This document shows, one piece after another, positions 10,337 to 21,653 of a stretch of DNA of 64,000 nt. Every line of letters begins with the position of its first letter. Position 1 is the first letter of the stretch. Both the position numbers and the translations under genes were made by a program. Origin of the DNA: Sacculina carcini (lineage: Eukaryota; Arthropoda; Thecostraca; Sacculinidae); assembly GCA_916048095.2 (NCBI GenBank), contig OU696594.1, forward strand, positions 902,001 through 966,000, in the 5' to 3' direction. Below the pieces are notes generated by a model. The model did not search any database. It had not been told where the DNA came from and saw only the letters and a list, made by a program, of their open reading frames with translations.

Positions 10337-10390
10337 GTGATTTGTGATTCATACTGTGCGGTTGTGTCCTGTCGTGATTTGATTGTGACC

Positions 10391-11203
10391 ATGTCGCCTG
10401 TTACAAATGAGCAGTTAAAGCTGATGCTTGAAACACAAACGGCAACGTTCAAGGCAGTGATTGAGCTTTTCACCTCGAACATTTCTGCTAGAAACGACAA
10501 GCTTGCTGATCAGGTGAGCGAGCTGCAAAAAAGCCTGGAGTTCACTCAGGCCAAAGTTGATGACCTAGAAAAAGACAAGCGCGAGAGTGAAAGCAGAGAG
10601 AGAGACATGATTCACAAAATCTCCCAGTACGAGGTCAGACTGAAACAGCTGGAGGAGCGGCAGGATCAGGAAGAAGACCTATCCAGACGTCAAAATGTTC
10701 TATTTGATGGAATCACAGACGACGTCAAGGAAGAGAGAGCAGAGACGGAGTCAAAAGTCGAGCAGATCATAAAGGACAAACTGCAAATTCCCACAACGAA
10801 AATCGACATGGCTCATCGAGTGGGTAGGCTTGGCGGCCAAAGGTCAAGACCGGTGCTGGTGAAGTTTCAGACGGTGGCTGACAGGGAGACGGTGATGCGG
10901 AACGCCCACAAGTTGAAAGGATCAAATATTTATGTGAACGAGGACCTCTGTGCGGCATCGAGAGAGAAGAAGAAAGCCCAACTCCCTCTTTTGCAGCAAG
11001 CCAAGAGAGAGGGTAAAATTGCGTACTTTAGAGGGGCAAGACTGATAATCAAAGAAAGGAGGCAGCAAGCAGTGGAGCCGATGACGCAGCACGCGTCTAT
11101 GGTGCAACAACAGACTACCGAGGAGGAGTCTGCAGCTGCAATGGCCTCGGCACAGCTGAGGTCAAGAGGTCAGCGCAGGAAGGACACTCCGAATGCCAAG
11201 TGA
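10391..11203 (+). CDS. LINE ORF1 protein with coiled coil and L1-like RNA-binding domain
   Basis: 270-aa protein expected to bind and chaperone the element RNA. Residues 30-100 are a heptad-rich charged stretch (VSELQKSLEF, VDDLEKDKRESESRERD, VRLKQLEERQDQEEDL), predicting a coiled coil that would oligomerise it. Residues 100-220 resemble the RRM and C-terminal domain of L1-type ORF1 proteins: RRQNVLFDGI, then MAHRVGR and RPVLVKFQTVADRETVM. The C-terminus is basic and glutamine-rich. I start at the ATG at 10391 because the upstream in-frame ATG at 10295 would translate the CA microsatellite of the flanking arm. ORF2 begins 42 bases downstream. No damage is visible. Confidence 0.85.
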   Translation: MSPVTNEQLKLMLETQTATFKAVIELFTSNISARNDKLADQVSELQKSLEFTQAKVDDLEKDKRESESRERDMIHKISQYEVRLKQLEERQDQEEDLSRRQNVLFDGITDDVKEERAETESKVEQIIKDKLQIPTTKIDMAHRVGRLGGQRSRPVLVKFQTVADRETVMRNAHKLKGSNIYVNEDLCAASREKKKAQLPLLQQAKREGKIAYFRGARLIIKERRQQAVEPMTQHASMVQQQTTEEESAAAMASAQLRSRGQRRKDTPNAK

Positions 11204-11245
11204 AATTTTCAGTCTTTATTAGTATTTGTAAACTAGATTACTACT

Positions 11246-14206
11246 ATGATTGATATCTTGTCTGATTACCGTTCTCTATATTTCAAGGACGATCATTTTA
11301 TAGACACATATAACTCTCTGAGTAATGAACGTCTTGACCCAGCTGACAATGTAAAAACTGATTATATCAGTAATGTGACTGACCTGACCAGCACACTTGA
11401 CACAGCATTCAATATCATCAGCTTTAATATCAGATCCATACCTAAAAATTTAAAAACTTTTGTTGATGAAGTAGTTTACAATAACATATATAAATTTAAT
11501 ATTATGGGGTTAACTGAAGTTAGATTAAATCCTGACCACTGTCAACTTTATAAAATACCGGGATATAATATGTTTTCTAACTGTAGAAACGTTTACGGAG
11601 GTGGAGTGGTAATTTATATCGATGAAAGATATTCATCCAGGGTAATTGATGAGTTTACGGTTAAGTCAGATTGTGTAGAAACTTTGTGTACAGAAATTGT
11701 AGCTGGCCAAAATAAAATCATTAATATTTGTGTATACAGACCACCGAATAGCAATTTTACTGAATTCCTCGAAATATTGGAAAACACACTTGAATCACTA
11801 AGAGTCAACAAATATAAAAGCATATCCATCTTTGGGGACTTTAATCTAAATTTGTTAGATAGGACTGAAAATGTCAAACAATTTGTCAACCTCATGTACT
11901 CTTTCTCGTTCCATAGCTTGATAAACAGACCGACAAGAGTGACCGACTCATCGGCCACTCTGATCGATCACATTTGGTCTACTGAAATTAACATGAACGA
12001 AGCAAACTATATCATTGAAACAGACATATCTGATCATTTTCCTACGATTTCTCAATTCAGAACAAACCAAATGAGAAATAAACAGCAAATTTTGAAACTC
12101 AGAACCTTTAATCACATTTCAATGACTGAATTCAACACAAAAATGGCTTCTGTAAATTGGTATGGTGTATTTGACGAGTATTGTCCGGAAAGTGCTTTCG
12201 ACAAGTTCTACTACACTTTCATTGATCTGTTTGAGGAACATTTTCCCTACAAAAATATCAAAATGAAAAAGAAGTGTGAATTGAGCCCCCACATCACTCC
12301 GGAAATCAAGACTAAGATTAGAGAAAAAAATCGGTTGTTAAGACTTTCAAAAAAGTGGCCAAATATGTATAAAGAAGAATACAAGAGGTATCGAAATAAT
12401 TTAACCAACTTGATGAGAATTACAAAAAACAATTATTATAAAGAAAATTTTTGTTCTAACAAAGGCAATGCTAAAAAGCAGTGGCAAATCATTAACTCAT
12501 TATTGGGGAGGAAAAATCATGGGGATAAAACTATTGAACTACACAACAATTGTCGAAATATTCCTGATGTGTTTAATAACCACTTTTTGAATATGGGTGC
12601 TCAAAACAATCAAAATAGTCTGGATTTCAAGACATTCCTTCATACACGGCCAACTTCTTCCATGTTTTTACAATCTACCAATGAACAAGAAATTAAAATT
12701 GTTCTAAGCACATTTGACAGTCATGCGTCAGGTTACGATGAAATTCCTCCAATTCTACTGAAATTTACTGCAGATATAATCAGCGCTCCACTGGCTCATA
12801 TCATTAACTTATCCTTCTCCACCGGGCATTATCCAAATGAACTTAAATGTGCAAAAGTTATTCCTATTTTTAAATCAGGAGATGCAGGGGAAGTGAACAA
12901 CTACAGACCAATATCGATGCTTCCGTCACTTAATAAAGTTTTCGAAAAAGTTATATCCTCAAGACTAGTCTCATACCTCGAAAAAAACGAACTTTTAAAT
13001 AAACAACAATTTGGGTTCAGATCTGGCTGCTCCACAGAGTCGGCTATTTTGGATTTTATCAATGGAGTTTATGAATGCTTAGAGAGAAAACATCTTGCTG
13101 CTGGTATTTTTTTAGATTTTTCAAAAGCATTTGATAGAATTAACCATTCAAAATTATTACATAAATTGGAACATCTGGGTATAAGGGGTGTAGTTCACAA
13201 ACTTTTTGAGAATTATTTAACTGACCGTACACAGAGAGTGTACTGTAACAAGTGCTACTCTTTTGTCATGAAAATTACTAAGGGAGTGCCACAGGGATCT
13301 GTTTTGGGGCCCATACTTTTCTTGGTATATATAAATGATATTGTTTACTCTAGCCCTGTAATTAAATTCACAATATATGCAGACGATACAACTCTATTGT
13401 TAACTGACGAAAATGTTAAAGGTTTGCATCATAAAATGTATATGGAACTTAAGAATGTATATAGCTGGACCCAGGCCAACGACCTTACGATAAATTTGAA
13501 AAAAACATCCTATATAATATTTCAAAATCGGTCCGTAAAACACGACTTCCCTAGAATTCTATTAGATGGTGTATACTTGAAACAAAGTCATTCTACCAAA
13601 TTTTTGGGTGTTTTCATTGATGAGAGCTTGAATTGGAATATTCATATAAGTGAACTTTGTTCAAAACTGGCAAAAATAATGGGAATTATGTATCGGGTTC
13701 GGCACAATTTTACACATGAGGCTAAAATGTATGTTTACTATGCACTTTTCTACCCTCACTTGACCTATTGCGTCTCAATTTGGGCGAATACCTATAGTTC
13801 ATTTTTAACACAAATTAATGTTGCGCAGAGAAAATTTTTACGTTGTCTTTTTCACAGAAAAAAATTTGATTCCACGGAAGACATATTCAGGCAAAAAAAC
13901 ATTCTCAAGTTCTCATCCATCCATAAATATTTCACAATCCTGCTTATATACAAACTGATCGGACATAACTCTATTTTTCGAATAAATAACCATGTTTGTA
14001 ACACTAGAAATAATAACGTGAACTTGATGCTACCGAAATTCAGGACCACAATGTTTAAAATGTGCGTTGTGAGTTATGGACCGGAATTGTTCAATAGCTT
14101 ACCTACTGAGATAAAATTTTTAGTAAATTGTAGTAGCCCCCACCAGTTTAAAAAGGTTATACGAAAGTATGTTCTTGACAAACAATGCTCACCATATTTA
14201 TGTTAA
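11246..14206 (+). CDS. LINE ORF2 protein: AP endonuclease and reverse transcriptase
   Basis: 986-aa polyprotein that nicks the target and reverse-transcribes the element RNA. The APE-type endonuclease has ISFNIRSIPKN near residue 60, MGLTEVRL, GGGVVIYID, FGDFNLNLLD near 196 and TDISDHFP near 260. The reverse transcriptase has NNYRPISMLPSL near 550, FGFRSGCSTESA, FLDFSKAFDRINH, GVPQGSVLGPILF and the catalytic YADDTTLL near 710, followed by FLGVFIDESLNW. Base composition is far more AT-rich than in the LINE at 4779-7679, and the proteins differ strongly, so the two belong to different families. The arrangement fits the CR1/Jockey group of APE-type LINEs; the exact clade is not decided here. It is uninterrupted over its whole length. 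Confidence 0.93.
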   Translation: MIDILSDYRSLYFKDDHFIDTYNSLSNERLDPADNVKTDYISNVTDLTSTLDTAFNIISFNIRSIPKNLKTFVDEVVYNNIYKFNIMGLTEVRLNPDHCQLYKIPGYNMFSNCRNVYGGGVVIYIDERYSSRVIDEFTVKSDCVETLCTEIVAGQNKIINICVYRPPNSNFTEFLEILENTLESLRVNKYKSISIFGDFNLNLLDRTENVKQFVNLMYSFSFHSLINRPTRVTDSSATLIDHIWSTEINMNEANYIIETDISDHFPTISQFRTNQMRNKQQILKLRTFNHISMTEFNTKMASVNWYGVFDEYCPESAFDKFYYTFIDLFEEHFPYKNIKMKKKCELSPHITPEIKTKIREKNRLLRLSKKWPNMYKEEYKRYRNNLTNLMRITKNNYYKENFCSNKGNAKKQWQIINSLLGRKNHGDKTIELHNNCRNIPDVFNNHFLNMGAQNNQNSLDFKTFLHTRPTSSMFLQSTNEQEIKIVLSTFDSHASGYDEIPPILLKFTADIISAPLAHIINLSFSTGHYPNELKCAKVIPIFKSGDAGEVNNYRPISMLPSLNKVFEKVISSRLVSYLEKNELLNKQQFGFRSGCSTESAILDFINGVYECLERKHLAAGIFLDFSKAFDRINHSKLLHKLEHLGIRGVVHKLFENYLTDRTQRVYCNKCYSFVMKITKGVPQGSVLGPILFLVYINDIVYSSPVIKFTIYADDTTLLLTDENVKGLHHKMYMELKNVYSWTQANDLTINLKKTSYIIFQNRSVKHDFPRILLDGVYLKQSHSTKFLGVFIDESLNWNIHISELCSKLAKIMGIMYRVRHNFTHEAKMYVYYALFYPHLTYCVSIWANTYSSFLTQINVAQRKFLRCLFHRKKFDSTEDIFRQKNILKFSSIHKYFTILLIYKLIGHNSIFRINNHVCNTRNNNVNLMLPKFRTTMFKMCVVSYGPELFNSLPTEIKFLVNCSSPHQFKKVIRKYVLDKQCSPYLC

Positions 14207-14742
14207 CTGCGATTGTCTCATACGTGTTTTCTTCTGCATTTCATTGTGTGTTGAAATATATGAATGGAAATCCAGTGTGGTGCACAATGGATGTCCACAT
14301 CGGGCCAATTAATCAGAATAATCATTAGTGCTTGTAACTAAGAGATGTATTATTGTTCTGTGTTATCATTTGTATACCCATTGTCGAATTTGCATTACCT
14401 TTATGTGTGTGTGTGTGTGTGTGTTTGTGTGCGTGTGTGCGTGTGTGTGTGTGTGTTTGTGTGTGTTGGTGCCTGTGAGTGTGAGTGTGTGTGTGTGTGT
14501 GATTATATTTAAGTCTAGATATTCAAGTCTCTTTTGTATCTCTTTATTTGAATGTAACCATGATCTATCGTGTGATGTGTCCCATGTGAGGTTGTACATT
14601 TTTACTCCCATCAGTATGAAGTATTAGTGTATTAATTTGTCTGTTGAGAAGCCACAATTTGGCTTGACAGACTATGCTGCTGTATTTTATCATGTTTTGT
14701 GTGTGTTTTTGATGCGGTGGCAATAAATTACAATTACAATTA

Positions 14743-14917
14743 CACACGCACAGGTTGCAAAAGCTACAGTAAACAACCATGAAGACAGTGGTCCTCTCAG
14801 CACACACTGCGCTGCACAAACCACAGCGAGCTAGCACGGAAACGTCCCATTGCAAAACGCACACAAAAACAGTTTTTTTTGTAGCGTAGAGTAGTGGAGC
14901 CTGTATATACAATTGTA
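14743..14917. repeat. Right arm of the large inverted repeat, outer part
   Basis: Reverse complement of 1-173, nearly identical, continuing the arm on the far side of the inserted LINE. The palindromic word TACAATTGTA near 14910 marks where the window's first base aligns, so the arm may extend beyond what can be compared. Confidence 0.92.
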
Positions 14918-14984
14918 ATGTGAATTGAAAACTTATAATGTGATGTTTTGGCTTGACGATCAATGTTAGTTAATTCTTGTTGTT

Positions 14985-15180
14985 GGTGTGCCTGTGTGTT
15001 TCGCCTTGCTGGGCTTTGATTGGCTGTTGCGGTGATGACGTAGTAGTTTAAAACGGAGCAGAAATTGCACTGAAAACGGCGAAAAGAGGAGGTTTAGTTT
15101 AGTGACGTTTAGTGTTTGGCTTAGTGACGTTTAGTGTTTAGTTTAGTGACGTTAGTTTTGTTTAGTGTTTAGTGACGCAC
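14985..15180 (+). promoter_or_regulatory. Possible promoter-like cluster: inverted CCAAT and repeated TGACGT
   Basis: ATTGG (15019-15023, an inverted CCAAT box) is followed by TGACGT at 15036, 15103, 15125 and 15147 and by TGACGC at 15173. The last four lie in short direct repeats of TTAGTGACGTTTAGTG type. TGACGT is the CRE/ATF half-site core. No gene starts immediately downstream, so this could equally be a small tandem repeat without function. Confidence 0.25.
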
Positions 15181-15480
15181 ACTGTTGTGGATGTATTGAG
15201 AGTGAATTATTGTGGCTGCATTGTCGATTTGATGGAGACTATTTTATTTCATGTTCTGTGCTAATTGCTGGTTTAAATATATCTGCATTTTTAATTCTCG
15301 CTACAGACGACATTTGAGCTGTGTGGTTATGTCGTCCAATGACACAATTCAGCCACAACAATATTGAAAAAAGCCACAACAATAAAGAAATAGGGTACAC
15401 TCATAAAATATTAATGAATTGAAAATTTTAAGTTTTATTATTTTTACTTTGACCAAATATTTTCCCTCAGTCCGCCTTAG
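15181..15480. other. Unassigned AT-rich sequence
   Basis: No coding region or repeat recognised; it leads into the composite repeat block. Confidence 0.5.
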
Positions 15481-17125
15481 TCATATTTAAACCCGCCCGT
15501 CGTGCGGAATAATTCAAAACTCGAACACGATCCGTTCTGGATATTGAAGGCAAATCCAGTGGTTTTGTGTATGGATTAATTCTACAGGTTAAATTGAACG
15601 TTCTATTGTATATAGTTGCTGCCCGCGAACATTTTTATTAAACAAAAATTAACCTTTTTTCATTGAACCACTTGAAAAAATGAACTAAAAAATCTAAAAC
15701 TTATTTCTATTTGAAAACCCACCCGTCGTGCGGAGCAATTAATAAAATTAATTTCTTATTCAATCTATAAAATATAATGAATACAAATTGAAAAGCAAAA
15801 CATTTTACCTATTAATATTTAAACCAATAGAAATGTCTAAATGTGAATATTTTTGTTTATATTTTGACAAATATCATCCCTCAACCCGCCTGATATATAA
15901 ATCTGCCCGTCGTGCGGAATTATTCAGAAAACAAACACGAAACAAACAATGGAAAATGATGAAACCTTTTCATCAGAATGTTTCCAAACTATATTTATAA
16001 GTTAACATCATTCTCCAACATCATTTGCTCAAGTACTATTCTACTTTTACCGCTATAATACTTACTGCTAAAATTAATATATCTTACGCTATCATTAAAA
16101 CTCAATATTAATTAATATAACCTGAGTCAAACCTACCCAACCCAACCCAACCATCCAATCTTGACCGGACCCAGCCTAGTCTGAGGCGATTTAACTTATT
16201 AGCTTGTAATAAAAAATATATTGATTCGATCATAATTTGTAATCAGAAGCCTGAGATTATCTACCCCAGGAGTCGCAAACACGCGGCCCACCAATACTTT
16301 TCTCACAACCCGCCAATATAGTATAGAAACCAAATTGTAAGACAGTTGAATTCATGTTTATTGCTTAATGCGGTATAATTGTCATTATTTATTTCACATT
16401 GTATTTATTTTGACAAAACATGATTCCTCAAACCGCCTCATATATAAACCTTCCCGTCGTGCGGAATAATTCAAAATTCAGACACGAAACAATGAAAAAT
16501 GACTACACTTTTTCATCATAATGTTTCCAAACTATATTTGTAACTTAACATCACCATCTAGCATTGAAACCCGCCCGTTGTACGGAACAATTAAATAAGT
16601 AATAAATATTGAATTAATAAAAGAAGACGAATACAATTTTATAAAGAAAAAGTAAACCCATAAAAAGTCTAACCAAAAGTTTAAATATGAATGTTTTTAT
16701 TTTAGATGTGGCAAAATACTTTCCCTCGAACAGCCTCGTAATTTATACCCGCCCGTCGTGCGGAATGAATAATAAAATAAAATGAATAAAAAAGCAAAAA
16801 TATTATCCAATAGACAAATCTAAATTTGTAAATTCTTGTTTTAATTATTGACGAAGTTTTTCCCTCAACACTCCTCAAATTTATACCCGTCCTTCGTGTG
16901 TAGTAATTCAGAAGTGTAACACTATCAAAACAATGAAGCTCTCTGTCATCTCTATAATTCCAGATTAATGCTTCCGCTAAAACAGCAGATGCATATAGTT
17001 GGCATTGCATGATATTGCAACCCATATGCTTATGCAACTTGAAATTCAACCAATTAAATTACACAGTTAAATTCAGTAGTTTACTTGGATTCCAGTAGCA
17101 CTTTACCCGCCCGTCGTGCGGAACA
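15480..17125 (+). repeat. Composite repeat, copy 1: GC-rich core cluster
   Basis: The core CCCGCCCGTCGTGCGG or close variants recurs at about 15492, 15719, 15904, 16450, 16570, 16748 and 17106. It is usually followed by AAYAATTCA and often preceded by a CCCTCA...CCGCC...TATTTAAA block. The middle part (15900-16340), including AACCTGAGTCAAACCTACCC and ACACGCGGCCCACCAATACT, recurs almost unchanged at about 28020-28440 and 33340-33740. Short frames encoding ARRAE-type peptides come from the core. No gene is supported. Confidence 0.85.
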
Positions 17126-18450
17126 ATTCATGTGTAAATATTGAGGACAATAATGCATTTATATGCAGTATAGTGTAGCATTAATTAACTGTACTGATTA
17201 GAACCACATCATCAATGATTGGAGCTAATATGATGCATTCTTAATTGTGATTGGGCTTCAGTGAAATTAAATTAGTGTATATTCTTGTGTAATCGCAAGT
17301 GCACATAACAGCTGTCAAATTGGCAACATGTCGTTTTGAATTTACACCACCGTAACTTCCTTTAGGTACACTTTGGAAAATTAAAAATTATACTGTGTTG
17401 TAGACAAAAAATTTTTTAGCACGATGATATAACTTATGTTAATATGTGAGAAATAGTTACTGAGAAATTGGTGGAAACATGAATTTATTTTAGCCGCGCG
17501 GTGTTAAAGTGAAATTTAGGATGTATTTGAGATTTTTGCCAATTTTACCCGTTTTTGTATCCTTTATGGGTATAACTTATAGCCTATCTTGTAGAACACA
17601 AAATTTTCCACACAATGTTATAATTGTCATAGATGTACCATTGCTGGTTTATAAGGAGTAGATAGCAGAATATTTAACAAAAAATCACGTTTTTCAGTGC
17701 TAATTTTGCCTTTTTTGACTTTGCTATTTTGACTTCACACCGCCGTAATTTTTTTTAATACACTTTGGAAAATAAAAATTAATATCGTGTTGTAGAAAAC
17801 AAAATTCCCAGCATGATGGTATAATTTATTTAGATGTGTCATAGTTAGTTGTTGAGAAATAGAGAAAAAAGTAAAGAAAATTGGACGCCCGGAGTTTAAA
17901 TATAATTTGGAAGGTAGATTCAATTTTTATCACTTTTACATATTTTAATTAAATTTTTGGATAATCATTATAGCTTATCTTGTAGAACACAAAATTCTCT
18001 ACACAGTGGTCCAATGCGGTTTGTACATAAGCTTATCGTGAAGTCAGGAATGAAAAAACCAAGCGAAATGTGAAGTAACTCATACGTGTTTGACTAGCCT
18101 GAGGCAACTCAGCAACCCAATTCTGCTCTGCATTCAACAAACTTGAAACAAACTTGGTATAATTTTTATAGATGTGCCATTGCTGGTTCATAAGGAGGTT
18201 AGGAGTAGATATCAGAATATTGACCAAAACTTTCGCATTTTTCAGGGCTCATTTTGTCTTTTCACCGCTATATTTTGTTTGTCTTTATTTTACAAATTTA
18301 AAATTTAGCCTATCATGTAGACAATACAATTTCCACTGTGATGGTATAAATTGTTGGCGGGTACGCCAAGTGGTGGCCGAGTAGTAGCTAGCAGAAAATG
18401 GACTAAGAAGGGTGGGACAGACACACACACAGACACACATACACAGAGGG
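17126..18450 (+). repeat. Composite repeat, copy 1: satellite-like units
   Basis: Diverged units containing ACACCGCCGTAACTTCC or a variant (about 17345, 17738), TACACTTTGGAAAATTA, TTGTAGAACACAAAATT and GATGGTATAAT. The same units form arrays at 29.2-31.9 and 34.7-36.5 kb and, inverted, at 59.6-61.0 kb. The segment ends in GAAAATGGACTAAGAAGGGT, then a CA/GA microsatellite and AGAGGGTCTC, a diverged form of the terminus seen at 31945-32010. Confidence 0.8.
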
Positions 18451-19030
18451 TCTCAGAGGGTCTCACAACGCTGTACATGTCTGGCCATGACAAGGTATTT
18501 GAGTCACGGTTCAGGCTACAAGTATATAGGACTGCCAGAGTGCGGCAAAGAGAAGATTAAGCAATGAACATATCAGAAAATATGATCAGGTCTTCAGTTG
18601 CCGCACAGAAAATCTCTGCCGCCGCTATCTCGTGTATTTGCCCAAGCGACAATGAAACTAGAGATGATATAGATTACCCTCAGCCACGTCTTAAACCCTC
18701 ACATTTCCAAGATGTGACTGTAACATTTCCCAGGAATCATGGAGTATACAAGTATATGCAATATCGCTTTTCACTTTGGATTATCCGACAATAAAGTGAC
18801 AGCGATAGTATTTACCGCTTTGAAGGTTGGAGGGACCGACTTTAACAATTTCATATTTTCACGTTAAAAAACAGGACGGAACAAAATGCAGGTGAGGTAT
18901 CACATCATTCACGACTAAGGAAGAATTCATCAAGGGTCCTTACAGGTATGCTGCATTTCACCTTAATGGAAGATATAACGCATGCCAATGAAGATATGAA
19001 ACATGTCTCCCATCATAGAATTTGACAGTG
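18451..19030. other. Unassigned sequence upstream of a transposase relic
   Basis: Several short frames without recognisable domains; possibly the decayed N-terminal half of the transposase-like relic that follows. Confidence 0.4.
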
Positions 19031-19400
19031 CTTGTCTTAAGACCACCTGCATATCTTGAAGGCACGCTACTGGGGGTGCCAATGAAGGACAGCTTAACAA
19101 ATACACTTCAGACAGAGGCATAAATGGATTTGCTGGAGACATGGGAGCCTACTGAAGTGATTACAGCCATTGTGCTTGACACAACGTCCAGCAACAATGG
19201 AGTCAAATCGGGAGTTCCCAAGTTACTTGCGCAGCAGTTTGATAAAAAGGTGTTCTACCTCGCTTGTGGGCACTATATCCTAGAATTGCTTATTGGTGCC
19301 GTATGGAGGAGTCTATAAAGATCAAGTGTCCAGCTTATTATTTGTTCAAACACATCAAGAGCATTTGGGCAAGTCGTAATACTGGAAATGCCACAACCCT
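19031..19400 (+). pseudogene. Decayed transposase-like fragment (DTTxSN / CGHY type)
   Basis: Two plus-strand frames together give RPPAYLEGTLLGVPMKDS, then, after a frame change, TAIVLDTTSSNNGVKSG, and KVFYLACGHYILELLIGAVW. The order resembles a transposase-derived protein common in invertebrate genomes, in which an FDTT-x-SN-x-G block is followed by a LxCRHHIxE block. The Arg of CRHH is Gly here and the frame stops at 19316-19318. Only this central piece is visible. It could represent a hAT-like superfamily; I rely on motif memory alone. Confidence 0.45.
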
Positions 19401-21649
19401 GTATAACACACATTTATGGTTAGCTTAACAGAACAAAGTGCATCAAACCTATAGCAACATGGTCATATAGTAATGTCTGCAGAAAGGGCCTGTAGTTCGC
19501 GAGTAATTTAAATGTAGCTAATATCGTTGCTGAGCGCGAAGTCAAGATGATGGCGGATTACGCCAACATTATCACTACAGATCATTTTCAATGACAATAT
19601 ATATCGTAATATGTTAAATTCAACCGGCAGTACTTGAATAGTTTTGGTAAATAAACCTTAAATAAGTTACTGTAATATTGTATATTTCATATATCAGTGA
19701 TTGTAAAGTGTTCATCCTGCAGAATTCGTATGATTTTTAATTTAAATTTGAATGTTTGCTGAATATGATGAGTTTTTCTTTACTAATCACCCGAAGTATT
19801 TCTTGCAGGAACAAATGCTTCAAGTTGATACACAATTTGCTCACCGATTTCGATTGTATCACAGGCTACGAGTAAAACAACTGCGCGGTGCAAGGTAAAA
19901 TTGCGTACTTCCTGTTGTATCGGGTGCATAAACGTCAAGTCCAATGAGGCAGGTTATAGAGATATTTAAAACAAAAATGGTTGTAATTTTCGGCTTTTCA
20001 GGTCAAAAAGCATGGGAAATCGTGCAGGAGGGTATGAAAATAGAACATTTGTTCTTCAACAGGTCTAATTGACAGCCGTCAATTGACAGTTCCGGTCCTT
20101 CTAGGTAGTTGAATTCTTCGGTCCTTCTAGTGTTAAATTTGTAGTTTGGCCCTCTTTACTGTGCGAAAATTTATAATGTGGCCCTTGTCTGAAAGGTTTG
20201 CCCACTATTGACATACTACTTGCTAAATACGTTCGTATTGGATCAATCTCACTTTCAGCATAGCGGCCTTACCATAGGGAATCAAATTAAATTATCATAG
20301 GAAATAGGCTGCCGATACTGAAGTATATTCCGAATGACGTTGTTGAAGTTGATTTACTAGATACACTTGGTTATATTGAATGAAATATTTCTTTCAAATA
20401 GTTCATATAGTCGAGTGCATCATGACTGTTACACTCAAGGTCAGCCTCGTGTTGACTGGTAGAGTGCATCAATGCAAAGCAGGTTCACTGTTCGATAGCG
20501 TCCAACTCTTTCCAACGCTTTCACACCAAACACATTTACTGGGCAAACAGTGCCTGCGTCAGGGATTCAGCGGCAATATAACCGCTAGCACTTCGGACGA
20601 GCCATTTGACGGCTAATTTAATGTGTCAACATGGCTAATGTTGAAAGCTACCACCGGCCATCGATTTGTTTGAGCCAGTCACACGCATGCTGAGCAAACA
20701 GAATGCAGCGACACAACTCAAATGTTAATTGTTTGATCAAATGCTTCGTATGCATAGATCATCAGTCGATACAGGGGTACTCTGGCATCGTGACGCAGTT
20801 AGTTTGGCTGATGAGTCCTGTTCATCGAGCACGACTAATGGTGGTATTTATCTCGGGGTAGATGAGTGCAAAAGTTGTAATCAGTTTTGCAATTCAAACT
20901 ATTTGCCACGAACCGCATGGATTTATGAAGACACATTGGCATGCACACGCTGCAGTTCGATGAGTTCATCACAAATTTTAAACGCGATTCATAATCTGGA
21001 AAACGAAATATATGTTTTATCCCTTGTTTGGTAGACAATCTGTTCAAATTGCGACAATCATGCGAGGAATGACATTGAATGACGCGAATCCGCCTAGATC
21101 ACGTGGCCTGTGTTTTATCACCATTCCAAGTGTGTCACTGTGTTCGAGCTCCGTGTATGTGTGAGTGTGTGACTGTGTTCGAGTTTTTCGGCGATTTTTG
21201 ACATTTTTCAAGAGTTTTAGTGACTAAGTTTTGCATAGTTGTCCGGAACATGTTCTATATTGTGGCTTCGCATGCAGCTCTTTGGCAGAAAAATTGTCGT
21301 AATTCGTTAATAGCCGCAAATTGTTCATACAATTTCTCATACGTTTGAAATTCCGAACAGCTTCGCCGTTATCATTGTAAATGTTTCTGCTCAACTTGCA
21401 GTGAAAATTTTCGCGGCAAAATTTTGCGCCTTAAAATTCGGTGGTGCTTCAACAAGAAATTCACGTCAAATGGTAAAAGTGGTTCTGTAAAGTATTCATG
21501 TTCAATACCATTGAGATATGTAATAAAATTGTGTGTTCATGTTGTGTGTAGCGGCGCCAACGGCTGAGCGCATCAGTGCTGAGCTCGAACATCAGTATTG
21601 TGTGTATTTGTTATTTCTTTCTATCAGTATTAAGTGGTAATTTGTGGTC
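19401..21649. other. Unassigned sequence, with a possible hAT terminus near 20.1-20.2 kb
   Basis: No gene recognised. At 20140-20215 the words GTTTGGCCCTC, AATGTGGCCCTTGTCTGAAA and GTTTGCCCACTATTG resemble, in reverse complement, the subterminal sequence of hAT-type elements (GGGCAAAC, then GGCCACAT). No matching partner end or target duplication was found, so this remains a weak call. Confidence 0.35.
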
Positions 21650-21653
21650 TTAA

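Larger units (their letters stand above)
10337..14742 (+). mobile_element. Second full-length non-LTR retrotransposon, apparently intact
   Basis: Contains ORF1 (10391-11203) and ORF2 (11246-14206), both open, then about 530 bp of 3' untranslated region with a (GT)n run (about 14403-14502) and a tail of repeated AATTAC ending near 14742. It lies exactly where the right arm is broken: the left arm runs through the same GT-repeat (about 165-195) without any insertion and so shows the empty site. The CA-rich flanks on both sides (10321-10336 and 14743-14750) fit a short target duplication inside the microsatellite, but its length cannot be fixed there. Confidence 0.9.

Noticed and set aside
10295-10390. 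Upstream start for the second LINE ORF1
   Set aside because: Those codons translate the CA microsatellite of the flanking inverted-repeat arm, outside the element.
16262-16330. AGGAGTCGCAAACACGCGGCCC as the terminus of a hAT element (also at 28380 and 33684)
   Set aside because: It resembles known hAT ends, but it occurs only inside the composite repeat's middle segment and no partner end or 8-bp duplication was found.
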